Source: Branchiostoma floridae
Lineage: Eukaryota > Chordata > Leptocardii > Amphioxiformes > Branchiostomatidae
Assembly: GCF_000003815.2 (NCBI RefSeq)
Contig: NC_049979.1
Location: 11,897,105-11,923,402, forward strand
Length of the DNA: 26,298 nucleotides
Direction: 5' to 3'
Shown: one piece after another, positions 10,501-18,958 of the stretch
How positions within the stretch are numbered: position 1 is the first letter of the stretch
Layout of the letters: every line of letters starts with the position of its first letter
The notes under the pieces: generated by a model
The model's input: the letters and a program-made list of their open reading frames with translations, nothing else
Told to the model about the DNA's origin: nothing
The model's database searches: none
Program-made: the position numbers and the translations under genes

Positions 10501-13500
10501 TACACTATTGTTTCCGTTCTCGTTACTAGCTCAGCTGGGCACTGGTTCAGAAATGTGACACCAGCACTAGTAACAGTTGTGATTATGTTGACATGCCTCC
10601 CCAACCAGAGCTTGGTGGGGAAGATTGTGACCTTCCTTATCATATGCCCCTTTGGAGGGCAGAACAGGGCTGTCTCTTGGACCGTCCTTCCGTCCCAGGA
10701 GGGAAATTTGCTTGTTGGGGCAAAAAATAATTTAACCCCATCCATTTCAAAAAGAACATGAAACTGTTGAAAATTTACCCTGAAGAGCTTAAATTGACAT
10801 ATTTAAGCAGAAAAATCAACAACATGGGCTCCCAAACAATGAGTAGGACAGAAAAAAAATTAAGCTGGAGACAGCCCTGCTGCAGAATAAAACAAGGAAT
10901 ATTATTAGAAATTACAATTGTTCCTACCAACCTCTGCTTGGAGAGGATCTAAATTAGTGATAGCAAATGTGTTGTAGATGTAACTGCAGTTTCTTTGGGA
11001 CAAGACCAGGAAAGTGTTTTCATTCACATTGATGTAACAATGTATAGAATCTTGTTAGTGGCCACTATTGTTCTAGTTGACTGAAAAATTTGCCTGAAGA
11101 TAGTCAAGGAGTATGATGTACCAGTGCTTTGATTACAAATCATTACATACATGTACTTGCTAAATTACAGGTTATATTCAAAATTACCAGCACCAGTCAC
11201 GTCTAAGCTAATGTACCACCTATTCAAGGAATATTGATCACCCTATAGTTGTTTATTTGGCACTCCATAATACTGTCATTCTCTTTATATGCGCAGTGCA
11301 GGTAGGCATCAGACTTAAACACCTGCACAGCTCCAATTTTATGTGCACTAACTTGCATATGCAGGTGGTATGTCCATGATGCTGGAATGTGTTTATCTCT
11401 GAAGGTGTCCCCAGTGTCACCTGAGCAGTAGTTTATTGTACCGCCATGGTTGAAAGAATGTACTGTCATTGTGTCCCTTCCCTGCCTACAAGGTGCCAGT
11501 AGTACTCGGACAGAAAGGGCACAATGGGAACACCCGTTAGCGACCCACTTTCTCACGGGCGAGTGCGGTTATGTTGCCAGTGTTGTTCTGACCACTATTG
11601 TAAACAGTGTCATGTATATCCCATAAGTACAACAGACGATGCCAGCAGAAGAAAAAGTCGATCTCAGCGGAAATTGTTCCCTTGGGTCCGCATATGAAAT
11701 AAATCTCATCTGATTCTCTATTGGACATTGGCATCTTGTTTTGGCATATGAAATACATCTTCTGTGGTACATCAACTGGGCATTACTGATTGAATCCCCA
11801 GACAAAGGATGCTGCAGTATGAATGCCTTTATATAAAACATGACCCATACACTTCGATCAATGGGATAAAGCAGCTACTGCAAAAAGTGGAGGCATGTAT
11901 GACAACAATGCGTCTATCAGTTGGATTTGCACATCTGAAGCTGCAATGTTAGGAACATTTCCAAATATTACAATCTTATTTTGCCATATAGCAGCCTAAA
12001 ACTGACAGTGCTTTAGAAATACAAATGTACCCCTACAAATACCCCTACATATAGACATCTATATGACTATGTTTGTTTCCATGTATTGCAGGTCCTCCAT
12101 TGGCTGACTCAACTGACTTCAGAGCTGGCTGAGAGACTGCAGAAAGACAGAGAAATGGTAAGGTTTGAGTTGCATTGCATAAAATTACCTAACAATCGAA
12201 CATAAACATTAGTGAAGACTATTTACTGTAGAAGAAGTGTGACTTCACAGCAACTGCTTTCAATTTAAGGGCTTGACCTACATGTTATAACAAAAAACGT
12301 TCACACACACAGAAAAAACTAGGCCACACCATATTGATTCTCCTTGGTTCTCAGACAGTTTAAGGTGAAGATTTAGCAAGAGGATGTCATGGAAATGGGG
12401 CCGGGAGGAAAAACTTGATACTGACTGTATTCGCTCTTCAAAACTGAGTAATCTAAGGTATAAACCTGGTCCTCAGGCTCTGTTTCTCAATCTGAGAAGC
12501 GATGACTTAAATTGGTGTTGACATAGATAGTAAACTTTATTTGATTGTGATGAGCATTATTTTACTAGTCCAGTGGTTAGCAGCCCTGCCTCTGGAACTA
12601 GAAGCCATGAGTTTGATTCCAGCTCACCCAACATGCACACAACCAAAAAGGGGTGAAGTCCTTAGGATGGAAAGTTAAGTCGTGGCGCACTGTTCATGTG
12701 CTTGTTGGAAAGAGCCAGGGGAATTTAACAGGTAAAATGAACCTGTAATAGTGTAAATACTGTACATATTGCCTGTCTTCTCTGTCACGACCTGTGGAAG
12801 AAGAGCTCTTCAGTCAGCTTGACTGGATCAGTATCACTGTGACTATGGTACTGTTCCTACAGAATAACCGTGTGGCTAAGCTGCTGGTGGTTGGCTTCCG
12901 GAACGACGGCAGCCCGCCTACCTCGGCATCCCGCTCCTGCGCCATCCACCGTTACGAGGCGGATCAGCTGTGCAAGGATGCCTTCATTCTGCTGAAACAG
13001 TTCAATGTGGCGGGGAACCATCAAGCTGCCTGGTATGCCAATGTCATGGTTTACAGATAGGGGTAACATATGCACATATGCAAGTCCTCAATTGTCCTCA
13101 GGTGATTCAGGAAATCATGACATTTTCTTTCTCCGAAATACCATATGTTAAATGTATTTGCTTTTGTCTACTAAAACGTCGTAAAATGACTCGCTGGTAG
13201 TAGCATAAGATATGATCAGCTCAGTACTTTGCACACTGCACTTATACCGAGTGCTTTGTAAAAGGGGCTGACTTTGACAAGAAAGATGAATTTGACACAA
13301 TGATTATAATTATCAAGGATGCCTACATGTACAGTTGTTGAATTGACCAGTAGTGTAAGACAGTCTAGACGTTAAGACAGTGTCAAAGTGTAAGGTCAAA
13401 ATGCTTCAGGGTAGATGACAAAATTATGTTGTTGTTTCTTTAAAAATCAGGTCTCCAGTAATAGTAACAAGATACATTTTGGAGTGATTTTTTTTCAGTG

Positions 13501-14591
13501 ATACTAGTGTAAAGATAACAAACTGCTGTTATTATTATTATTTTTTAAACTTCAGGTCTCCGGCGATAGTAACGCTCCATCTTGGTGCCAGTAAGTTCAT
13601 AGAAGCAGGAGGCACAGCCAGCGGCAACATCGCAACCTTCTTGAGCAAGACACCGAACATCAAAGTTACCACTGGGAATCAACAAACCAAAAAGGAAACC
13701 ACACAACATGAAGCCAAGGAAGAGAAGAGGACATCTGGAATAGCGGCATTTTTCTCTCCCAGCCAAAAAAGTCCTGCTAGGGAAGTGGATAGGGAGATCA
13801 GAACTACACCATGTACAGCAGTACAGGTTAAAACCTCACCTGCAAATACTAGCTCAGGACAGGTACAGAAAGTGTCTTTCTTTGCCAAGTTTAAACAAAG
13901 CACAGCAGAACAAGAGGGAAAGTCCAGAGAGGGAGGCATCCCTCTGACAACACAGTGTGATGGAACACCAAGGAAAACTGGTTTCTTTGCCGCAAAGTCT
14001 TCAAAATCATCCTCTCTATCAGGATCTGCACACTGTCCTGACGATACACAGGAGGACCTGCAGGGGAAAGAGTGTGACAGACGTTCCGACACAAGCACTG
14101 TTAGTCATCCGTGGGACGATGTACAAACTCAGTTTGAAAGTTATGCTCGGGGCACCGGACCTAATGATGCCAATGGCACAGCAAGCAATTCAGATTCCAA
14201 TGGAGAAGGATCACTACAGGAAAGCACAGAGTCAGACGGACACGGCTGTGCTGCTACCTCGGATAGGTGTGTGTCTGTAACAGGAGACACTTCCTGCGCA
14301 CAAGTGGACAAGGAAGACGTCATGGCATGTGAGAAGTGTGGGAAAGACGTGCTAGCCTGGGAGCTTCCTGAACACTTGGACTTCCACTTTGCCATGGAGC
14401 TACAACAACAACAACAACAACAACAACAGACTTCAAATGGCATCAGTGGCGGTACCCACCCAAGTGGCAGTAATGCCAGCAAGGCCACAACAGGTGCTGC
14501 AAAGAAACCTGGCAAGAGACGGGGTCGTCCCCCCAAAAGGCAAAAGATGGACCATCCCACACTTGATACATTCTTCAAACACAGGAGCTGA
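4394..14591 (+). CDS. POLH: DNA polymerase eta, complete 10-exon gene
   Basis: Y-family translesion polymerase that copies past UV cyclobutane dimers at stalled forks in the nucleus. Coding exons: 4394-4524, 5074-5208, 5464-5693, 5963-6129, 6589-6692, 6947-7066, 7515-7638, 12092-12157, 12863-13032, 13556-14591. All joints are GT-AG and in phase, giving 760 residues (human 713). The palm begins ALVDMDCFYVQVE, with metal ligands D11 and D114/E115 in ERASIDEAYIDLT. Finger residues Q36, Y50, R53 and R59 match human Q38, Y52, R55 and R61. The little finger ends near residue 425. The tail has FF motifs at 481-482, 524-525 and 559-560, a UBZ finger (C674, C677, H689, H693, with D691), nine glutamines (699-707), an AT-hook-like basic stretch (736-746) and a terminal PIP box (FF 755-756). 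The start is the only ATG that gives the conserved N terminus. Identification is by alignment with the human protein from memory. Confidence 0.96.
5074..5208 (+). CDS. POLH: POLH exon 2 (residues 44-89), finger
   Basis: Starts after TTTGTTTCAG and reads IIAVGYEARAKGVTRQM through VPESRGKADLTR. It carries the finger residues Y50, R53 and R59 that contact the incoming nucleotide in human Pol eta. The donor is GTAGGA, phase 2. Confidence 0.95.
5464..5693 (+). CDS. POLH: POLH exon 3 (residues 89-165), catalytic DE
   Basis: Carries ERASIDEAYIDLT with D114/E115, the second pair of metal ligands. The rest is the poorly conserved palm insertion, which ends SSESEEINL. The donor is GTTGGA, phase 1; reading through it soon meets stops. 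Confidence 0.93.
5963..6129 (+). CDS. POLH: POLH exon 4 (residues 166-221), palm
   Basis: Reads GVYQWLDSLRMRDAS and VERETGFHCSAGIGHNK, matching the conserved palm segment with SAGI.HNK. It ends in phase 0 at a GTCTGT donor. A degenerate copy of this donor region lies 82 bp downstream. Confidence 0.95.
6121..6252 (+). repeat. duplicated exon 4 donor region
   Basis: About 48 bp from 6121, spanning the end of exon 4 and its GTCTGTGA donor, reappears imperfectly from 6203 (ATAACAAGGTTTGTGATG and onward to GAATATA), 82 bp downstream. A third trace is ATAACAAGGGTTGT near 6263. The copy keeps an AAG/GTTTGT donor-like junction but has little coding sequence before it. Confidence 0.7.
6312..6378. repeat. 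short tandem duplication in POLH intron 4
   Basis: A segment of about 30 bp beginning CTCAGTTTTTCAATGGACCA is repeated after 36 bp (6312 and 6348), preceded by a short AC run. Confidence 0.85.
6589..6692 (+). CDS. POLH: POLH exon 5 (residues 222-256), thumb start
   Basis: Reads VLAKLCCGLHKPKQQTVLPH and then ASVPQLYSTLPIKKV, matching human LAKLACGLNKPNRQTLV...VPQLFSQMPIRKI. Donor GTAAGT, phase 2. Confidence 0.94.
6947..7066 (+). CDS. POLH: POLH exon 6 (residues 256-296), thumb
   Basis: Reads RGCGGKLGASLTEELGVEYM and then GQLAAFSEKELQAKCGDKCG. This is the helix-hairpin-helix thumb; human has RSLGGKLGAS where this has RGCGGKLGAS. Donor GTAAAT, phase 2. Confidence 0.94.
7515..7638 (+). CDS. POLH: POLH exon 7 (residues 296-337), thumb to little finger
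   Basis: Reads TWLYNLCRGIDYEAVKDRQV and then IGCGKNFPGRECLDTKEK, matching human WLYAMCRGIEHDPVKPRQL and SKNFPG. Donor GTGAGC, phase 0. The next intron is 4453 bp, by far the longest of the gene. Confidence 0.94.
7698..7758 (+). other. miRNA-like hairpin in POLH intron 7
   Basis: Positions 7698-7719 and 7737-7758 pair over 22 bp with a single mismatch around a 17-nt loop. The paired core is ATGCCTAACTCTT. It lies 60 bp after the exon 7 donor, in the sense of the host gene. It is shorter than a classical Drosha precursor, and a tiny inverted-repeat element is an equally good explanation. Confidence 0.4.
7958..8390 (+). repeat. direct repeat copy 1 with CRE and YY1 motifs
   Basis: Contains the palindrome TGACGTCA at 8173-8180 and AAGATGGCGGC at 8189-8199, nine bases apart. 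These are consensus binding sites for CREB/ATF and YY1 and are typical of core promoters. Confidence 0.85.
8909..9341 (+). repeat. direct repeat copy 2 with CRE and YY1 motifs
   Basis: Nearly identical to copy 1, with TGACGTCA at 9124-9131 and AAGATGGCGGC at 9140-9150. The near identity implies recent duplication or homogenisation. Confidence 0.85.
9347..10656. other. POLH intron 7, middle part
   Basis: AT-rich intron sequence. No exon or clear repeat boundary could be supported. Confidence 0.45.
10657..10887. mobile_element. hAT-type MITE
   Basis: The element spans 10665-10879 with terminal inverted repeats CAGGGCTGTCTC and GAGACAGCCCTG. CAGGG is the usual hAT end. The 8-bp flanks GGGCAGAA (10657-10664) and CTGCAGAA (10880-10887) agree at six positions, consistent with an aged 8-bp hAT target duplication. 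It is 215 bp long with no coding capacity. Confidence 0.7.
10888..12091. other. POLH intron 7, distal part
   Basis: Contains a single TCTGCTTGGAGAG repeat end near 10933. Minus-strand open frames of 73-110 codons between 11224 and 11841 match no family I know. Near 11694 and 11747 the phrase CATATGAAATA is repeated, so this may be decayed transposon sequence. No exon is supported. Confidence 0.4.
12092..12157 (+). CDS. POLH: POLH exon 8 (residues 338-359)
   Basis: A 66-bp exon between ATGTATTGCAG and GTAAGG, reading VLHWLTQLTSELAERLQKDR plus EM. It matches the human WWLLQLAQELEERLTKDR helix leading into the little finger. Confidence 0.9.
12322..12355. mobile_element. fragment related to the TAA-flanked MITE
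   Basis: AGGCCACACCATATTGATTC followed by a CCTTGGTTCTC segment matches the terminal repeat of the 203-567 element with several changes. No opposite end is clear. Confidence 0.4.
12562..12795 (+). mobile_element. tRNA-derived SINE in POLH intron 8
   Basis: The head resembles a tRNA gene: an A-box-like TAGTCCAGTGG at 12566-12576 and a B-box-like GTTTGATTCC at 12611-12620 at tRNA spacing. A tRNA-unrelated body follows (GCACTGTTCATGTGCTTGTT near 12687). It ends near 12795, about 67 bp before exon 9. The boundaries are approximate and no target duplication was identified. Confidence 0.6.
12863..13032 (+). CDS. POLH: POLH exon 9 (residues 360-416), little finger
   Basis: Reads NNRVAKLLVVGFRNDG through RSCAIHRYEADQLCKDAFIL, the polymerase-associated domain that grips the DNA duplex. 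Donor GTATGC, phase 2. A SINE lies just upstream, ending about 67 bp before the exon. Confidence 0.93.
13437..13487 (+). pseudogene. decayed duplicate of the POLH exon 10 acceptor
   Basis: TTTAAAAATCAGGTCTCCAG and the following ATAGTAAC copy the real exon 10 boundary (TTTAAACTTCAGGTCTCC, CGATAGTAAC), about 105 bp upstream of it. The AG at 13449-13450 keeps phase with exon 9. It would add WSPVIVTRYILE and stop at TGA 13485-13487. It is probably a relic; use as an alternative acceptor cannot be judged from sequence. Confidence 0.6.
13556..14591 (+). CDS. POLH: POLH exon 10 (residues 416-760), regulatory tail
   Basis: Begins WSPAIVTLHLGASKFIE, the last little-finger strand, then a long disordered tail. 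SGIAAFFSP (FF 481-482) sits where human Pol eta has its internal PIP box. QKVSFFAKFK (524-525) and RKTGFFAAKS (559-560) fit the FF-based REV1-interacting pattern. CEKCGKDVLAWELPEHLDFH is the ubiquitin-binding UBZ finger with spacing identical to human. GKRRGRPPKRQK is a nuclear-signal and AT-hook-like run, and TLDTFFKHRS at the C terminus is the last PIP box. The stop is TGA at 14589-14591. Confidence 0.94.
14403..14429 (+). repeat. CAA microsatellite coding for nine glutamines
   Basis: Eight CAA codons plus one CAG extend the helix after the UBZ finger of POLH (residues 699-707). It is likely to vary in length between alleles. Confidence 0.9.
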
Positions 14592-14930
14592 ACATTGTGC
14601 CCTGAAACTATGAAAATATGTAATTATTTATACCTCAAATGATATGTTTTCTTGACAATGTGAAAAGGAGTCTGATTACTAATAGTCATGTGAATTTGTA
14701 GTGTGTAACTTATTGAAAATATTGTGCCTATATGAGTTTGCATATTACATAATTGTACATTGCACATTCATGAAATTTGTGTACTACTACATGTACTTGA
14801 GGGTTTTAATGGTTCAAATGTGGTTATTTATGTAATTTCTCATTATGTAGTATTGTAGACAAGCCTGCTGCAAATCATATTTTTATGATAAACAACTTAT
14901 AAATACAATAAAATGTAAATTGTATTTATC
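14592..14930 (+). other. POLH 3' UTR
   Basis: AT-rich sequence following the stop codon and reaching just beyond the first canonical polyadenylation signal, so the transcript probably ends near 14930. Confidence 0.6.
14907..14912 (+). terminator. polyadenylation signal AATAAA
   Basis: First canonical hexamer after the POLH stop, 316 bp downstream. A second AATAAA lies at 15299-15304. Confidence 0.6.
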
Positions 14931-15500
14931 CAATTTGAGAGACAGCTTGCTAATTTATAAAAATACATGAAATATTGTATATCATATATTATGAATATCT
15001 ACTTTTTGACTTTGGAGTGAATTAAATAATTTGTTAAAAGCCAGTGCCTGTGCTTACCTGTGAAGCTGGTGTGTTTTGCCAAAAGCAGTTCTGCTCACTA
15101 ACCAAATCTGCCTCATGTCATTCAGATGAAATTAGTATACCTTGTTGAGAAACTGTGTTACATATGTAGGTTTCAAAGACAATTCAGATGACATGTTATG
15201 ATACAGTAGAATGAGTATACTTACTTGAACTAGACTAAAAAATGCAATGTAATTATAACAGTTTTAAGAACTTTGGATAACAACAAAGTGGTTTGCAAAA
15301 TAAAATTTGAGGTGTGACATGTTATTTTGTGTTTACTAAAATCCTAAATTCCTTCCTTTTAGACCCCAAAGATTAATTTCACCTAACTGCACAGACAATG
15401 ATTTGAGTTGCATGAATGCACAGTAGTAGGTAATCTAGGATTTTAAAAAGTAAGTCTCCTGCTAATGCATTATGTGGTAGTATTTAATTATGTCGAAATT
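14931..15500. other. intergenic, no gene seen
   Basis: AT-rich DNA between the POLH 3' end and the tandem arrays; nothing recognisable apart from the second AATAAA. Confidence 0.5.
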
Positions 15501-16210
15501 CCTGGTCCTGAACTCATACTCGTACTGATTACCCTCCTACTGACTTCACACTGGTCCTGCCCCTGGTGCTAAACTCATAATTAACACTAATTATCCTCCT
15601 ACTGACTTCACACTGGTCCTGTCCCTGGTGCTGAACTCACATTCACACTAGTCATCCTCCTACTACTGACTTTTCACTGGTCCTGTCCCTGGTGCTGAAC
15701 TCACATTAACACTAATTATCCCCCTACTGACTTCACACTGGTCCTGTCCCTGGTGCTGAACTCACATTCACACTAATTATCCTCCTACTGACTTCACACT
15801 GGTCCTGTCCCTGGTGCTGAACTCACATTCACACTAATTATCCCCCTACTGACTTCACACTGGTCCTGTCCCTGGTGCTGAACTCACATTCACACTGATT
15901 ACCCTACTACTGACTTCACACTGGTCCTGTCCCTGGTGCTGAACTCACATTCACACTAATTATCCCCCTACTGACTTCACACTGGTCCTGTCCCTGGTGC
16001 TGAACTCACATTCACACTAATTATCCCCCTACTGACTTCACACTGGTCCTGTCCCTGGTGCTGAACTCACATTCACACTGATTACCCTACTACTGACTTC
16101 ACACTGGTCCTGTCCCTGGTGCTGAACTCACATTCACACTAATTATCCCCCTACTGACTTCACACTGGTCCTGTTCCTGGTGCCAAACTGATTCACACTG
16201 ATTATCCTGA
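15501..16210. repeat. 61-bp minisatellite with trimeric higher order
   Basis: About 11 copies of a 61-bp unit containing CTTCACACTGGTCCTGTCCC. A variant ACCCTACTAC recurs at 15901 and 16084, 183 bp apart, which is three monomers, so part of the array grew as trimers. Edge units are more diverged. Confidence 0.95.
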
Positions 16211-16604
16211 AAATATAGACACACCCCTGACAATACAGTAGAAAGCAAGAAATTATACAGTAGAAAGTAAGAATATGAAAAAATGAAATGCCCCTCATTT
16301 TGACAGCCAGCTGAAGCCATTGCTCGAGGGTTGGCAAGAGGGGTCAGACGCGAGAGGATTTAGGGGATAGGTGTAACCAGTATGCTCACCACCCTACATT
16401 TAAGAGTGTAGCAGGTGGAAACTGTGTGCATTGCCACTCAAGAGTACACTACCCAGAGCCCCCTAACCCCACCTACCTGACCAGAAAGGTGTCAATCAGT
16501 TACCAGTACTTGAAGATTCAAATCATCTCTGAACAGACATGAAACTTGAGTCACTTAGTCGGTACTACAAGCATTACAATTGTATCTGCTCCACTGACTC
16601 ATAT
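16211..16604. other. spacer between two arrays
   Basis: Contains two nearby copies of ACAGTAGAAAG (about 16235 and 16258), a phrase that returns near 17680. No gene seen. Confidence 0.5.
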
Positions 16605-17500
16605 TTTCCATAAACCTGCATCTATTGTGATAGAACAGTACAAGAAGCTTAACACCTGTCTCTTCCATAAACCTACTTATATTGGGATGAAACCAGGCCA
16701 GCTATTATAAGAAACTTGACAACCCTACACCTGCATCTATCAAAGTAAAACCAAGTCTGTTATTTTATAAGACGTGTTTCAGCTGTAAACCTGCTTCTAT
16801 GGGGGAAAAACAATTCTATTATTACAAGAATATCTACAGCCCTAGTCCTCCATCTATTGGGAAAACGTGTTTTCATAAGCTTCACAGTCCTTAATCTAAT
16901 GGGGAAAAAAGTCTGTAATTGTAAGTCAATATACTTCACATCCCAAACTCACTCACTATCCGTTGCATCTATGGGTAAAAAAAAGTCTGCTATCATAAGA
17001 AGGTTCACCGTCCTAAACCTGCATCTATTGGTAAAAACAAGTCTGTTATTATAAGAAGCTTCACAGTCCTAAATCTAAAGGGGAAAAGTCTGCATCTATT
17101 GGGAAAAAAACATTTTTTTTATTGCAAAAAGCTTCACAGTCTTAAACCTGCATCTACTGGTAAAAAAAATTTATTATCAGAAGCTTCACTGTCCTAAACC
17201 TGTGTCTATTCGGGAAAAAGAAGTTTGGAAGTTTGTTATTGTAAGAAGCTTCACTGTCCTAAACCTGCATCTATTAGGGAAAAAAGAATTCTGTTATCAT
17301 AAAATACTTTAAAGTCCCGAACCTGCAGTTATTGGTAAAAACACAAGTGTGTTATTATATGAAGCTTCACGATCCTAAAACTCTACTAGGAAAAAATTTT
17401 TAGTTCAAAGCCCCAACCTACGCCAATGGTAAAAAAAACAGGTCTGCTATTATAGAAAGCTTCACGGTCCTAAACCTGCATCTATTGGGAAAAAACAAGT
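16605..17500. repeat. degenerate tandem array, about 57-62-bp units
   Basis: Around 15 poorly conserved copies of a unit built from AAACCTGCATCTATTGG, a run of A, GTCTGTTATTATAAGAAG and CTTCACAGTCCT. Unit length varies, largely in the A runs. The divergence implies an old array compared with the 61-bp one next to it. Confidence 0.85.
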
Positions 17501-17665
17501 GTGCAGCACCAAAAAAGGAAGTGTGCAGCGCAAAAAAAAGGAAGCATCTAGCAAAAAAAAGTGTGCAGCACAAAACGTAATTGTGTTGCACACGAAAAAA
17601 CAAAGTGTGCAGTGCAAAAAAAGTGTGTTGCACAGAAAATAGCTGTTGCACATTGTTGCTGTCGA
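17501..17665. repeat. A-tract array with GTGTGCAGC spacers
   Basis: A-runs of 5-8 alternate with GTGTGCAGC or GTGTTGCAC blocks at roughly 20-bp spacing. A-runs spaced near two helical turns favour curved DNA. Confidence 0.75.
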
Positions 17666-18165
17666 CTACGGTAGAATACAGTAGAAAGTAGGATGCAGTT
17701 GAAAGTAGGAGAATGCAGTTGAAAGTGGAAGAATATTGCAGAGCATTGAGAAAATAGTTTGAAAACATTAACTTTAAGTTGTATTGAACTCTTCAACACT
17801 AATGCAGTAAGTTACATTTCTATATGTATTTCTGTCTGTTCTTAGTTCTGTGGGCTACCACTTTTCTGCTGCTACTTTGCCTGCTCTCGGCCCATCCATC
17901 CATCAGTCCCATAGCTGATCAGCCCAACTACAAAAACAATCTTGACCACAGTACCAAATATTCCTTATCTTAACCCTAATTGCACTCACTCATTAATAGC
18001 CATGACAATGTCATACATTTTGAAGCAATTTATTTCTTTGCTGAGCATTGATGTTTACTACAATGATTATTTCTAATAATTATTTAGGTTGATTGCAATA
18101 CTTGTTACCATCTACTACTGCTCATTAGCATCATTATTCAATCTAGCAGTTTACTCCGTTTACAG
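17666..18165. other. flank of the arrays, short repeats only
   Basis: Near 17680-17735 the phrase CAGTTGAAAGTAGGA and variants occur three times. The rest holds no exon that I can support. A TTTACAG acceptor ends it at 18165. Confidence 0.45.
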
Positions 18166-18607
18166 TCAAGAGCAAGACGGAAGGCTCAGATGGACACTGG
18201 AAGGCTCAGATTGGACACTGCGTGATGGGAAGCATTATGACATTACTGAGTTTGCTCAGCGCCACCTGGGAGGGAAGCTGGTACTGCAGAGATCGTCACA
18301 GCAGTCATGAAGGTGATGATGAAAGATGTATCACTGAAAAGTTGTCAAAAATAATATCAATGGTTAATTCTGGTATATATTGGCTTCTGTCGCTAGAATG
18401 ACAATTGTCTTGTTCTGGATGTATATGGATTATACATAATGTATGTCCGTAAACAAAAGCCTGACACTCAAAATAAAGCAAAGTCTTTTTCCAGGGCCAT
18501 GTTCACAGACACTCCCCAGCAGCCTACTCGATGCTGTTGCAGTACTGTGTAGAGGAAATAGGAAGAGCTGCTGATCATAACGGCAATGTCAAGTTACACC
18601 ACGAGAG
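18166..18607 (+). pseudogene. cytochrome b5 domain fragment, fatty-acid 2-hydroxylase type
   Basis: Two exon-like blocks, 18166-18312 (acceptor TTTACAG, donor GTGATG) and 18495-18607 (acceptor TTTCCAG, donor GTATGT). Block 1 reads DWTLRDGKHYDITEFAQRHL plus GG, then in another frame AGTAEIVTAVMK. Block 2 reads GHVHRHSPAAYSMLLQYCVE. This follows FA2H (YDLSSFVRHHPGG, AGQDIS, HRHS), the heme-binding N-terminal domain of the ER enzyme that makes 2-hydroxy fatty acids. Both heme histidines are recognisable (HLGG for HPGG, and HRHS). About seven residues are missing after GG and the frame changes there, roughly a 19-base deletion. No membrane hydroxylase exons follow, since the RCC1-like gene begins on the other strand. 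It is a broken partial copy unless the deletion is an assembly error. Confidence 0.65.
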
Positions 18608-18958
18608 GTATGTTTTCTTACAAGACTTGTTCATGGCACTCATGTAAAATGCACAGACAATGCACAGACAATGTTATTAAATTCATGACTGAAGAATGTA
18701 GTACCAAGCACGTAATGGATACCATTCAATTGCAGCACTTATATACATAAGATAACATTTGATGTAATCAGTATTATGCATGGTCTTTCCAAACAAAAAT
18801 TTAGACCGGTCATAGTTACCATATTGTTTTACCTAATGATACTAGATTTACATATCTATGTCCACACAACACACAACCTAACACAAGCATTTGTTATCAT
18901 ACCAAACAATGAACAGTGATGTTACTTACAATTGTCTCTTACTGGCATCAGAGTTTGC
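18608..18958. other. region between the b5 fragment and the RCC1-like stop
   Basis: Probably includes the 3' UTR of the minus-strand gene. I found no clear AATAAA on the minus strand here. Confidence 0.4.

Noticed and set aside
10344-10745. 133-codon minus-strand frame in POLH intron 7
   Set aside because: It runs into the hAT MITE and has no recognisable domain or splice partners.
11224-11841. Overlapping minus-strand frames of 73-110 codons in POLH intron 7
   Set aside because: No family resemblance and several overlapping frames of similar length; probably chance or decayed transposon.
13557-14613. Minus-strand and alternative plus-strand frames across POLH exon 10
   Set aside because: They are shadows of the real coding frame, including the poly-N and poly-C readings of the CAA repeat.
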